Notes: generated by a model from the letters alone, not told the origin. A stretch of DNA of 15,321 nt from Pseudanabaenales cyanobacterium (GCA_022360135.1 JAKSDM010000251.1:1-15321), one strand, 5' to 3'; counted from the first letter of the stretch, positions 6,842 through 14,957 are shown. Program-made: numbers and translations.

Positions 6842-9800
6842 ATGTCGATTCCAGACGCTAATCCCCAAGTAGGAGCCGAGGCCATTGCTGAAGCTCAATT
6901 ACAACAGGAGCTATGTAGCCTGTTTGCACTGGATACCCAGAACTATCTACAACAATATAGCCAGATTGCTCAACAGCTTCAGGCCTCTTCTTGGAAAACC
7001 AATATCCAGGAACTCTATCGCTGTATCCACACCATCAAGGGTGGAGCGGTGACTGTAGCGGCTGAAGCCGTCTTGTATATTGCCACAGCGCTGGAGGATC
7101 TACTGTCGGATTTGCGCTATCTGGATCCAGCCCCCCCCCTGGCGGACGGTAATCTCAGCCAAGCTTTGCTAGAGGCTGGCGAACTACTGACTGGAACTCT
7201 TGAACTACAAGGGTCACAGGAACAAACGATAGACCAAATCGAGCCCATACTGGCTCGAATCCAAACGCTACATGATCAGATACAGCGCCGATACCTGCCG
7301 CAATGGAATGAACAGAAACAACTCCACCAAGAGTTCGCTGAGCAAGGGCTCGACTTGGTAGTATTGGATTTGGAAATCGCCCTGGAGCAGTTACCTAATC
7401 AAGGTCCTATCCCTGAAGCAACCCTCGGCGCAGCTCAACAAACGTTAGCTCAACTCCAACAAGTAGGCCAAGATCTGAATTTCGCTGCGGGCTGGATCAC
7501 TCTGTTGGAGCAAGGTCAGGAGTTGCTTACAGATCCAGAGCCTACTGTCTGGCGATCGCAGTGGCCACGCCTTTTCCAAGCGCTCAAGGATTGCGCCAAG
7601 AAAAGCGGAGAACCCGTCGCCTTCGAATTTACGCAGGGAGATGACGAGCTCATTATAGACAAGCAATCGTTTCCCATCGCCCCGCCAAATATTTTTCCCG
7701 CCTGGGATGAACTTGACCTCAATTCAGTTCAGGCTGGAACATTGCTGAATGAAGTGAGTCAAACAGAGGAGCTTGCCGAAGTTGGTGTATTTCTAGATGA
7801 CCTTAAGTCGCTCGAAGACGCCACTTTAACCGAAGTCGGAGACTATCCAGACAGCCAGAGCCCAAACGAAGAATTCATAAATCTTACCGAAGTTAGGGAC
7901 TTTTTAGATGAACTTGACCCAGTCGAGGATGTGACTGACCTCGACCCCGACCCCCCCCTAGATAGGCCGAATTCAACCGCAGAACAGGTTGATTTTTCTG
8001 GCCTAGAGGAGGTCTTCAATCAACCCAGCCAAGTTGACGATTGGGTGACGCCGACAGGGTCTGAAGCAGTTCCGGAGGCCCTCAGTCGAGCTAATGAATT
8101 GCCTAATTTAAGTCAAGTTCAAGAATTACTCGAGCAGTCCAGCAGAGCCGATAATTTTCCTGGGCCCCTGACTCAAGTTCAGATACAAAGTTCCGCCGTC
8201 AATCAACCCCACTTGCTCCAACCCGCCACCCTCAGCGGCGCCATTTCTCCCAGGCCAGGTAACCCTAGTGAAGCCCCAGAAAAGGTTAAGATCCCCGTTG
8301 CTTTGGAGAAACTCGATCAATCGGCGCAGTACTTGGTGGAGACCCTATTAACAGCCAGAACAACCCAGGGGTTCTCGCAAATTCTGCACAACCAGATTGC
8401 CCAACTCGTTGCGCTCGCTCAGGAAAGTGCTCAACACCTCACCCATCTGCGGCAGATTCAGGATGACTATGCCCTTTTAGATACACTCAGGACCGCAACT
8501 CAGGGGCCGACCCCTGAACGCTATCGGCAGGGATACACCACGATCAATCGCCTGCTGGAGACCAGTCTACGCTTGTCAGAGTTAGGAGCGGAGGCAGAAA
8601 AAACCTCACGGCAAGCGATTGAGAGCCTGCAGGATTTAGATGGCAGTATTCTGCAGCTGCAAAATACAGTCGAGGAAAGTCGGCTGGTTCCCTTCCAAAA
8701 TTTAGGCTTCCGAGTCAGGGCGATTCTTCGAGATCTGACCACTCGATATCACAAGCCAGCTCAACTGACCATTCAGGGAGAACAAATTGAACTTGATGTC
8801 GGCACTGCCCGCAGCTTGGAGCCCGTCTTATTGCACCTGATTCGCAATGCCTATGATCACGGTCTGGAAACGCCATCCGAGCGAATCGCCCAAGGTAAAT
8901 CAGAACAGGGGTCAATTATCTTATCCCTACAGCGCCATGGGGATAGCTTCCTGCTTGATCTAAAAGACAACGGTCGTGGGATTGACGCCAAGGCGATTCA
9001 GGCTAGAGCAGAATCGCTTGGATTACCCCTAACCAGCACTCAAACCTCTGATGAACTCCTAGCTGTGATTTGTCAACCTGGCTTCAGCGCCTCGACCCAA
9101 GTGAATGAGATCTCGGGTCGAGGGGTTGGCATGGATGTGGTAGCGGCTCAAGTTGTTCGATTAGGCGGACGGCTTAGCCTCGAGACTACCCCCGGCCAAG
9201 GGACAACCTTTCACCTACGATTCTCGGTCCCTCACTTGCTAGTGTCCTGTCTATTACTGCAGGCTGGCGACCTCATCTTTGCAATTCCCACAGAAGATAT
9301 TAAGACGACGGCCTTATTGGAGAGCTTGAACGCTACTCAGACAAAGGATGTCAGTTATGTGTTCTCGTGGACCATAAAGGATGAAACTGGAAAGACCCCT
9401 GCTATCGATCTGCTGGAGTATTGGCAATACCACTCTACCCCTCGCCCACTAGAAGAAACAGCGATTTGCGTTTACATCCATTCTGAGGAAGCCTCAAAAG
9501 GGGTTTGGTTGATTGCTGATGAACTGTTGGGTCAATCTGACCTACTGATTAATCCATTGCCAGCCCCACTAGCAGCGCCGGTTGGATTAATGGGCATGAG
9601 CTTACAGACTAATGGAGCCTTAATCCCGGTTCTAGATGCGGCCATGTTGGCGAAACAGTTGCTGAGCGATCCCTTTAAGGCGCCGACAGAATTGACAGAT
9701 GAACCCTCAGACCTTGAGGTTCAAGTGGTGGATCGTCTGACTCAAACTATTTTGATTGTGGACGATGCGGCGCTGATGCGGCGACGAATTGAGGCTAGTC

Positions 9801-10114
9801 TCACGGCCTATGGCCATACCACCCACACCTGTGCTGACGGCCGAGAAGCTTGGAGCTGGCTGCAAGCGAATTCCAGTCCTCGTCTTATCATCACTGACAT
9901 TGAGATGCCAAATATGGATGGCTTCACCCTGATCGATCGCTGCCGACAAGCAGGCATAACCGCCCCGATCCTGGTGATCTCTTCACGGTTGGCGGAGGAA
10001 TGGTTTGATGAAGCCAGGCGGTTGGGGGCAAATGATTATTTAACCAAAGGATTTTCCACCCTGGAGTTAGTCAAAAAAGTAACCTCTTTGGTAAGACCCA
10101 AGCTATCTGTCTAA
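6842..10114 (+). CDS. cheA: Hybrid CheA-type histidine kinase with C-terminal receiver (PixL/PilL type)
   Basis: This protein has 1090 residues from ATG 6842. In-frame TTG codons at 6824 and 6827 are possible but less likely starts. The domains run as follows: HPt (about 15-120) with phosphoacceptor His63 in CIHTIKGG; a helical region and a long acidic linker (about 280-480) with degenerate repeats; a dimerisation region (about 485-620); an ATPase domain with the N box NAYDHGLE (near 669-676), DNGRGID (near 709) and GRGVGMDVV (near 759); a CheW-like domain (about 795-940); and a receiver (about 968-1085) with Asp1018 in ITDIEMP and Lys in DYLTKGF. All catalytic motifs look intact. It should phosphorylate its own receiver, the CheY and the PatA-like regulator under control of the two MCPs. 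There is only one HPt, unlike the multi-HPt ChpA of Pseudomonas. Two poly-C tracts lie in the coding region. Confidence 0.94.
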   Translation: MSIPDANPQVGAEAIAEAQLQQELCSLFALDTQNYLQQYSQIAQQLQASSWKTNIQELYRCIHTIKGGAVTVAAEAVLYIATALEDLLSDLRYLDPAPPLADGNLSQALLEAGELLTGTLELQGSQEQTIDQIEPILARIQTLHDQIQRRYLPQWNEQKQLHQEFAEQGLDLVVLDLEIALEQLPNQGPIPEATLGAAQQTLAQLQQVGQDLNFAAGWITLLEQGQELLTDPEPTVWRSQWPRLFQALKDCAKKSGEPVAFEFTQGDDELIIDKQSFPIAPPNIFPAWDELDLNSVQAGTLLNEVSQTEELAEVGVFLDDLKSLEDATLTEVGDYPDSQSPNEEFINLTEVRDFLDELDPVEDVTDLDPDPPLDRPNSTAEQVDFSGLEEVFNQPSQVDDWVTPTGSEAVPEALSRANELPNLSQVQELLEQSSRADNFPGPLTQVQIQSSAVNQPHLLQPATLSGAISPRPGNPSEAPEKVKIPVALEKLDQSAQYLVETLLTARTTQGFSQILHNQIAQLVALAQESAQHLTHLRQIQDDYALLDTLRTATQGPTPERYRQGYTTINRLLETSLRLSELGAEAEKTSRQAIESLQDLDGSILQLQNTVEESRLVPFQNLGFRVRAILRDLTTRYHKPAQLTIQGEQIELDVGTARSLEPVLLHLIRNAYDHGLETPSERIAQGKSEQGSIILSLQRHGDSFLLDLKDNGRGIDAKAIQARAESLGLPLTSTQTSDELLAVICQPGFSASTQVNEISGRGVGMDVVAAQVVRLGGRLSLETTPGQGTTFHLRFSVPHLLVSCLLLQAGDLIFAIPTEDIKTTALLESLNATQTKDVSYVFSWTIKDETGKTPAIDLLEYWQYHSTPRPLEETAICVYIHSEEASKGVWLIADELLGQSDLLINPLPAPLAAPVGLMGMSLQTNGALIPVLDAAMLAKQLLSDPFKAPTELTDEPSDLEVQVVDRLTQTILIVDDAALMRRRIEASLTAYGHTTHTCADGREAWSWLQANSSPRLIITDIEMPNMDGFTLIDRCRQAGITAPILVISSRLAEEWFDEARRLGANDYLTKGFSTLELVKKVTSLVRPKLSV
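7131..7139 (+). repeat. C9 homopolymer in the CheA coding region
   Basis: Nine consecutive C bases encode Ala-Pro-Pro between the HPt domain and the helical linker. A second tract of eight C lies at 7951-7958 in the acidic linker (Pro-Asp-Pro-Pro). A one-base slip at either would frameshift the kinase before its catalytic domains. The present reading frame is open. Confidence 0.8.
7772..8161 (+). repeat. Four degenerate ~37-residue repeats in the CheA linker
   Basis: Within the acidic linker, four segments start at 7772, 7883, 7994 and 8108, spaced 111, 111 and 114 bp (37, 37 and 38 codons). Each starts with a short amphipathic motif: LAEVGVFLDDL, LTEVRDFLDEL, FSGLEEVFNQ, LSQVQELLEQ. The first two are closest, sharing FLD(D/E)L and a following (L/V)ED(A/V)T. 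The spacing is regular although the sequence is diverged, which suggests an old tandem expansion. They may be short docking motifs, but nothing in the sequence identifies a partner. Confidence 0.5.
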
Positions 10115-10163
10115 GAGCTGACTACAGACCATTCAATCGGCAGCGGAAATTTTACATCGCCAA

Positions 10164-10205
10164 CCAAAATCCAAAATCTAAAATCCAAAATCCAAAATCC
10201 AAAAC
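10164..10205 (+). repeat. Heptamer tandem repeat (STRR-like)
   Basis: There are six contiguous 7-bp units: CCAAAAT twice, CTAAAAT, CCAAAAT twice, then CCAAAAC. They lie about 50 bp after the CheA stop codon in the spacer before the DUF2993 gene. Short tandemly repeated heptamers are known in filamentous cyanobacteria. Immediately downstream is a second set: CTCGATCCCCAA (10218-10229) and CTCGATCCTCAA (10239-10250), with a weaker third copy at 10253-10264. The rest of the 256-bp spacer holds no gene and no clear terminator. Confidence 0.8.
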
Positions 10206-10350
10206 TGCCTCCTGAGGCTCGATCCCCAATCTTCCAGCCTCGATCCTCAACCCTTAATCCTCAGCTCTGTTGATCGACATCACACTCTCCCAGAAAAAGA
10301 GAACTAGAATGATAAGCGGAAATGCTTAACATTTCTTAAAATCAAGATGT

Positions 10351-10364
10351 AGTGTACGCACACT
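10351..10364. promoter_or_regulatory. Inverted repeat just before the DUF2993 start
   Basis: AGTGT-ACGC-ACACT is a perfect five-base inverted repeat with a four-base centre, ending six bases before the ATG at 10371. It could be an operator half-site pair or a small hairpin over the translation start. The G-rich run TGGGGGA follows it directly. Short arms make a chance origin possible. Confidence 0.3.
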
Positions 10365-10370
10365 GGGGGA

Positions 10371-11138
10371 ATGACAGCCATTTTGTTGGGTAGCTTACCA
10401 TTTCCAGGTCAGGGAGGCGATCAGCTCATTAGTAAAGCTGTGAGCACGGCTATCGTCGCCCTGTTTAAGCGTACAGGCCAGCTTGAAGCGACTGTACGGG
10501 CGGTGCCTGTGGCCAAACTGCTGCAGGGCGGTATCGATGGCTTCGACTTTATCGGCAAAGGCATGTTGATGTACAACGGCCTACGTATCGAAGCAATGGA
10601 ACTTTATCTACAGGCTGTTTCAATTGATTTTGGCGCTATTTTCAAAGGTCAGGTGACGCTCAGGCAGCCAACTCAAGCGACCCTGCGGGTTGTCTTAACC
10701 GAAGCAGATCTGACCACATCCTTTAATACCCCTTTCGTGGTGGAGAAGCTCCAGCGCCTTCAGCATCAGGGGAACCCACTTTACTTTAAAGCAACGCAGA
10801 TAACCCTGAATCAGGATAAATCCCTGCGAATTCAAACCCAGATTCGAATCGGTGACTCAACTGAGTCTGTTGATCTGGATATGACAGCTCGCCTGCTGGT
10901 CGAAGAACGGCGCCGGATCCAATTTGTGGATGTTGACTATGGCGGGGATGCAGCCGCTGTAGAACTCGGGCGAGCCCTGATCGATCATGTCAACACGCTG
11001 CTCGATCTGGATAAGTTTGCTCTGGAGGGTACACAGCTCCAAATTGATCGAGTGCGCTTGGGCAGTAAACAATTGGTGTTTTATGGAACTGCTCAGATTG
11101 ATCACTTTCCTCAGCGCCAAGCTAACGCTGTAGGTTAA
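10371..11138 (+). CDS. DUF2993 (LmeA-like) family protein
   Basis: This 255-residue protein has the pattern of cyanobacterial DUF2993 proteins: an N-terminal helix (QLISKAVSTAIVALF), then KLLQGGIDGFDFIGKG, IDFGAIFKGQVTLRQPTQA, LTEADL, an ERRRRI-like segment (EERRRIQFVD) and a C-terminal LDLDKFALEGTQLQIDRV followed by KQLVFYGTAQID. The family forms lipid-binding folds related to mycobacterial LmeA, which binds phospholipids. Its substrate in cyanobacteria is not known. No signal peptide or membrane helix is visible, as is usual for the cyanobacterial members I recall. It stands alone on the plus strand after the repeat-rich spacer. Its last 17 bases overlap the end of the convergent usher gene. 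There is no evident functional link to either neighbouring operon. Confidence 0.85.
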   Translation: MTAILLGSLPFPGQGGDQLISKAVSTAIVALFKRTGQLEATVRAVPVAKLLQGGIDGFDFIGKGMLMYNGLRIEAMELYLQAVSIDFGAIFKGQVTLRQPTQATLRVVLTEADLTTSFNTPFVVEKLQRLQHQGNPLYFKATQITLNQDKSLRIQTQIRIGDSTESVDLDMTARLLVEERRRIQFVDVDYGGDAAAVELGRALIDHVNTLLDLDKFALEGTQLQIDRVRLGSKQLVFYGTAQIDHFPQRQANAVG

Positions 11139-13830
11139 GTTCCTGGAATGGCTCTGAGGCGGGGTCGATGACTACACTGTTTGGGTGGGTGGGTTCGCCA
11201 TTGATTTCTAATCGATAGGTCCCCGGTTGTAATCCATCTAGGTAATATACCCCTGCTCCATTAGTGATCGACAACCGCCGCTGTTCCGAATTGACTTTAA
11301 TGGCTTCAATCCTGGCTCCAACAATCGGCTCACCAGTTGCATCACGAGCGACGCCAGTAAATGTGTAGGATCGCGTCAGGGGAATCGAAATGGGGGTATA
11401 GCCGCCAGCGACCACCTCAACCGCATAGGCTTTTATCGGAGTTTGCCAGTCTAGGGGAAAACCCGCCGGATCGAGATCCAGTCGGTAGACGCCAGGAGCG
11501 AGTCGGACGATGACTCGGTCAGCTTGAACGTTGGGGCGAGAAGATTGAATGGGTTGATTATTGAGGATAAAGAGTAAGTCAGCAGTTTCGGTGTAATAGT
11601 CTTCCCCGACATCTGGCTGACCATTGTTGTTATAGTCAAAGAATGGCTGTAACAATAATCCCCCCTGACTACGGAAGCGATCAGACTGGCGATCGCCGGG
11701 AAAGCCTCCCTGCTGAAAATTAGCGCTGCTTATCACCTCAATACTGAAATTGCCCCCCCCCGAGGAGAGGGATGCCCCTCGATAGCGCCCTCGCAGCTGG
11801 AAGCCTGGTAGAGCAGCTGTTTGCACTGAAGCAATTAACCCTGAACCTTGGGAGCTAATGCCGTACCCCAACTCGGTTTCCCAGAGAAACTGGCCATCGG
11901 CTGTCTGTTGTGGCGACCGATAGCGCCAGAGTCCCGTCAACAGACTATTGTCAGAGTGGCCATTGAGAGTGGCGTAGCTTAAGCTTAGAGAATGACCAGT
12001 TCTAAGAGAGCTACTATCCGACAAACTATAGATCAGTTCCGAACGGACGCCGCTTTCATTGCCAAGCTGAGTGAGTTCCAGCTTGTCCAGGCGCTGACGC
12101 AGATTCCAACGCAGCTGATTGTGTTCGTCTAGCGTCATTCGAGCAAAGGTAAACGAACCACGATTACTCCGGGAAAACTGGGCGCCAACAGCATACCCTG
12201 ACTGACTATTGTAAATTCCCGACAGAGTAATACCCGGAAATGCTTGCCAGTCAAGATTGAGGCGATTGGAGGCGCGATTGCGGTTGAATCGAGCCCTGAT
12301 GTTAGAGGTAGGCCGAAAAAACACGTTGGCGTCCACATCCCAAGTACCTGCTTGATCCGGTGTCAGAGCAGAAACGGCAACCTCTAGCGGCAGTTTGTCA
12401 GGTTTGAAGAACAGTTCGGCGAGTCCTCTAAATGTCTGGTCATAAACTCCTCCGAGCCCCACCGTCAAAGTTTCAGAGACTCCCCACCGCTGAGCGACGC
12501 CGCCACGCAGATCGGTAAACTCTTCGATTAAGTTTAAATGGGCGGACTGCTGCCTGCCTAACCCGGCTGAGAAAATCGTGGCGGAGGCTCCTACTGGAAT
12601 TTGCCCACTCAAGATAGAAAAGGTCGCTGCCCGAATTTCTGGGTTGGCAGTCAGACGTCCCTCTGGATAGAGCAAAACCTGATAGCTTCCTCCACCCAAG
12701 TCTTGTCCTCCGACCGGAAGGGATTCGAAGCGATAGACACCGGAGGAATCCACCAGCACTTCATCCAACACCGAATTGCCCAACCCTTGGACGAGTTGTA
12801 CCAGTGTACCGGGTTCCGCTTCGCCAATCAGAGTACGGTTGAGTTGACCGGTCTGTAACCGTTGCGTTGGATTAAATCCACTGCCTTCAAAGGGGGCGGG
12901 GGGCGTGAACCCCTGACGTTGAATCGTGGTCACTCCCCAATACTCACTGCTGCGGCTGTCCCAAAAGGTTGACTGCGCCCCAATTGCATAATCTGCAAAT
13001 GGCGTCTGGCGCAAATACTGGGCTTCAGAAATAGCCCAGGTACTGGGTTCACCTAGGTCAACTTGGTTGGCGCCAACATACCAACTCCCCCCTAGAAAGG
13101 TTCCCACAGCCTGAAGGGTGCTCTTAAAACTAGAATTCGTCGCAGGAGAACCGCTAACTGCTAATTGGTGTTCTACAGCAGCGAGTGTAAGGTCAGGGGC
13201 GGATATCTCGGGGAGGCCCTCCAGCAACACTGGGTCTGGTGTTGTGTCACCCTGGCGATTCACCGGATTAGCTACGCCAGCATCGATCACAATCGCATAC
13301 TCCATCAGATCAAACTCGACGGGAAGCCCCAACAAAGTCCGGATCTGCTCAATCGACAAGACTGCCCCAAGTTCTGGATCTGAGCTAATCTGCTGCGGAT
13401 CAATGCGGGTTACAATCAAGGGCGATCGCACCTCTAACTGGCCATCTTCCAGGTGGGTGACGACCAGACTCAAGGCTTCCACCACAGCGTCAAACGGCAC
13501 TAACCAGTTAGCAAAATCAACCGCTTGGGCGCCATCTTCTCGACCCCGCACCAACACACTGAAGATAATATTGCGGTTGCCTAGGTTAAGTCCGACCGGC
13601 AGCAATTCAAATTCAGCCACCAGCTCAGTCTGTTGCGAAAACTCTGGCGTAAGAGACGACTCTGGAGTGATGAGATTTGGAGCGGTTGGCGTGGCAATGT
13701 CTGCGGTTAAGGGACTGCTGGCCGCAGATAGTTGGGAGAAAGCCTGAAGGGAAGCTTTGTGTTTGACGACTTTGGCTGCTACGAGATGAACTGGATTTGG
13801 AGGGCTCAGCGGCGGAACGAGAGGGAACAT
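11122..13830 (-). CDS. Outer-membrane usher-like protein with C-terminal carboxypeptidase-regulatory-like domain
   Basis: This 902-residue protein lies directly downstream of a PapD-like chaperone gene. Seen in order: a proline/alanine-rich start, an N-terminal domain, and a plug-like segment (about 325-400: QLNRTLIGEAEPGTLVQLVQG, then VDSSGVYRFESLPVGGQDLGGGSYQVLLYPEG), typical of ushers. A long run of alternating polar/hydrophobic beta strands follows, consistent with a barrel, then DYNNNGQPDVGED near 728-743, which resembles a calcium loop, and a final beta domain (about 820-900) like CarboxypepD_reg. It should secrete and assemble pilin-like subunits at the outer membrane. No signal peptide is visible. 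The ATG follows the chaperone TAG by four codons in the same frame, and no alternative ATG, GTG or TTG occurs in the first 60 or so codons. It contains a G9 tract. Family assignment rests on context plus the plug pattern. Confidence 0.78.
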   Translation of the reverse strand: MFPLVPPLSPPNPVHLVAAKVVKHKASLQAFSQLSAASSPLTADIATPTAPNLITPESSLTPEFSQQTELVAEFELLPVGLNLGNRNIIFSVLVRGREDGAQAVDFANWLVPFDAVVEALSLVVTHLEDGQLEVRSPLIVTRIDPQQISSDPELGAVLSIEQIRTLLGLPVEFDLMEYAIVIDAGVANPVNRQGDTTPDPVLLEGLPEISAPDLTLAAVEHQLAVSGSPATNSSFKSTLQAVGTFLGGSWYVGANQVDLGEPSTWAISEAQYLRQTPFADYAIGAQSTFWDSRSSEYWGVTTIQRQGFTPPAPFEGSGFNPTQRLQTGQLNRTLIGEAEPGTLVQLVQGLGNSVLDEVLVDSSGVYRFESLPVGGQDLGGGSYQVLLYPEGRLTANPEIRAATFSILSGQIPVGASATIFSAGLGRQQSAHLNLIEEFTDLRGGVAQRWGVSETLTVGLGGVYDQTFRGLAELFFKPDKLPLEVAVSALTPDQAGTWDVDANVFFRPTSNIRARFNRNRASNRLNLDWQAFPGITLSGIYNSQSGYAVGAQFSRSNRGSFTFARMTLDEHNQLRWNLRQRLDKLELTQLGNESGVRSELIYSLSDSSSLRTGHSLSLSYATLNGHSDNSLLTGLWRYRSPQQTADGQFLWETELGYGISSQGSGLIASVQTAALPGFQLRGRYRGASLSSGGGNFSIEVISSANFQQGGFPGDRQSDRFRSQGGLLLQPFFDYNNNGQPDVGEDYYTETADLLFILNNQPIQSSRPNVQADRVIVRLAPGVYRLDLDPAGFPLDWQTPIKAYAVEVVAGGYTPISIPLTRSYTFTGVARDATGEPIVGARIEAIKVNSEQRRLSITNGAGVYYLDGLQPGTYRLEINGEPTHPNSVVIDPASEPFQELNLQR
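11753..11761 (-). repeat. Homopolymer of nine G (coding strand) in the usher gene
   Basis: Nine C on the plus strand read as nine G in the usher, encoding the three glycines of SLSSGGGNF near residue 690. A slip here would truncate the last part of the barrel and the C-terminal domain. The chaperone gene has a shorter seven-base tract at 14308-14314. Confidence 0.8.
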
Positions 13831-13845
13831 GGGATGGACACAAGG

Positions 13846-14694
13846 CTATTGAGCAGCAGTTGTCCGATTGGGAATTATCAGTTCAATGCTAAAAGGTTGA
13901 CTATTCTCTTCATTCCATATCAATTTCCCAGTCAGTTGATAGGCTCCAGCCGCAAGGGAGAGTTCTTCAGAAATCTCTAGCGTCAGCTGTCGCTCACTTC
14001 CAGCGATCACCCCCGACGGCGGAATGTTGCCCGTCGCCACAGTTACGCCTGCTTGTCGGAGTGTCCAGGCAGCTGTGGGGCGAGCTGAAGCTCCGCCACG
14101 GTTGGCGACCAAAATCTGGGGCTGATTCAGGGCTGGGTTCCAACTGGCGCTCTCCACCGTCAGCTCTGGGGCGAACGCGCCTTTGCACACATAGACTGTC
14201 GCCCCAATCCGAGCAGTAACCCCTACATTGACGCCGCCACTGCTGACAGTAGTCTCCTCCAGAGATTCTGTAAATAGGACAGCGCGATATTCTCTATCTT
14301 CAAGACTGGGGGGGAAACGCACCACAAAGCGCACTCGCCGCGTCACGCCGGGAGGAATCACTAACTCTCTGGGAGAAAACTGCAAGTACGGCGCCAGGTT
14401 GCTAGGACTCTCTTCTGGCAGGATCTGAAACCCAGTCTCAGGATCATAGGTGAAGGGTTCAGCATAAACCCGCGCCCGAAATTCTTGGTTGCTGGTGTTG
14501 CGGACGTTAATTACCCCTTGGGTTTGTCCTCGTTCGGCTTCAGCTTCAATCACGAGGGGAGAAAGCCCCACCTGGGCCTGCGCTGGGCGCTGACCTAACA
14601 TCAATGTTGCCAGGGTTAAACAACTCAACCCCAAAATCGCGCCCAGTTTGGGCGCTAATACCATCCGTTTTCTCTGGTTTGTTCCAGTCGTCAT
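13846..14694 (-). CDS. PapD-like periplasmic pilus assembly chaperone
   Basis: This 282-residue protein has a clear signal peptide: a QRKR n-region, a hydrophobic stretch about 17-34, and a likely cut after AQA at residue 40. The mature part matches the first immunoglobulin-like domain of pilus chaperones: VINVRNTSNQEFRARVYAEPF, LQFSPRELVIPPGVTRRVRFVVRFP and EYRAVLF. A second domain runs from about residue 170. It should bind pilin subunits in the periplasm and hand them to the usher encoded next to it. The two basic residues that anchor the subunit terminus in FimC/PapD (Arg8 and Lys112) seem absent: the aligned positions read Leu and a small residue in ARIGATVYV. The gene ends 15 bp before the usher start, in the same frame. 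A 497-bp spacer precedes it. Confidence 0.85.
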   Translation of the reverse strand: MTTGTNQRKRMVLAPKLGAILGLSCLTLATLMLGQRPAQAQVGLSPLVIEAEAERGQTQGVINVRNTSNQEFRARVYAEPFTYDPETGFQILPEESPSNLAPYLQFSPRELVIPPGVTRRVRFVVRFPPSLEDREYRAVLFTESLEETTVSSGGVNVGVTARIGATVYVCKGAFAPELTVESASWNPALNQPQILVANRGGASARPTAAWTLRQAGVTVATGNIPPSGVIAGSERQLTLEISEELSLAAGAYQLTGKLIWNEENSQPFSIELIIPNRTTAAQ

Positions 14695-14957
14695 TACTCG
14701 ATTTAATTAGTAGTAATGCAAAATCATTTACACATGAAATTCACTCAAAATGTGCTCTTGCCGCGAGTCATTTTGAAAATTAATTCTGACGAGGTACTTA
14801 TCCTATTGATAGGAACCTTAAACATCTGAACTAGCTATCTCCGGAAAAAGCATTTCATCGAATGGGGAAAGGGAATGACAAGATATTTTCCGGATATGTC
14901 TACTAGGATTCCCTCGGAAGCTTCTATGTTCTCGTTAACGCTCCACATTTTTGGATA

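Larger units (their letters stand above)
714..13429. repeat. HIP1 octamer sites (GCGATCGC), dispersed
   Basis: Exact copies start at 714, 2602, 2857, 3034, 5328, 7552, 11689 and 13422. Eight in 15.3 kb is about thirty times the chance level. HIP1 abundance is a hallmark of many cyanobacterial genomes, and the sites fall inside genes without disturbing them. Confidence 0.9.

Noticed and set aside
10164..10205. CRISPR-like array
   Set aside because: The repeats are contiguous 7-bp units without spacers.
10207..10218. GCCTC-CT-GAGGC as a terminator for the CheA gene
   Set aside because: The two-base loop is too tight for a stable hairpin of these arms, and no U tract follows.
13118..13747. A 209-codon open frame on the plus strand, opposite the start of the usher gene
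   Set aside because: It is Ser/Thr/Arg-rich, has no recognisable domain, and lies antisense to a well-supported coding region. It is best explained as a shadow of the usher codon usage.
14745..14825. A 26-codon minus-strand ORF (starting MFKVPINRIS) in the spacer before the chaperone gene
   Set aside because: It is too short, has no ribosome binding site, and lacks a recognisable feature. ORFs this short are expected by chance.
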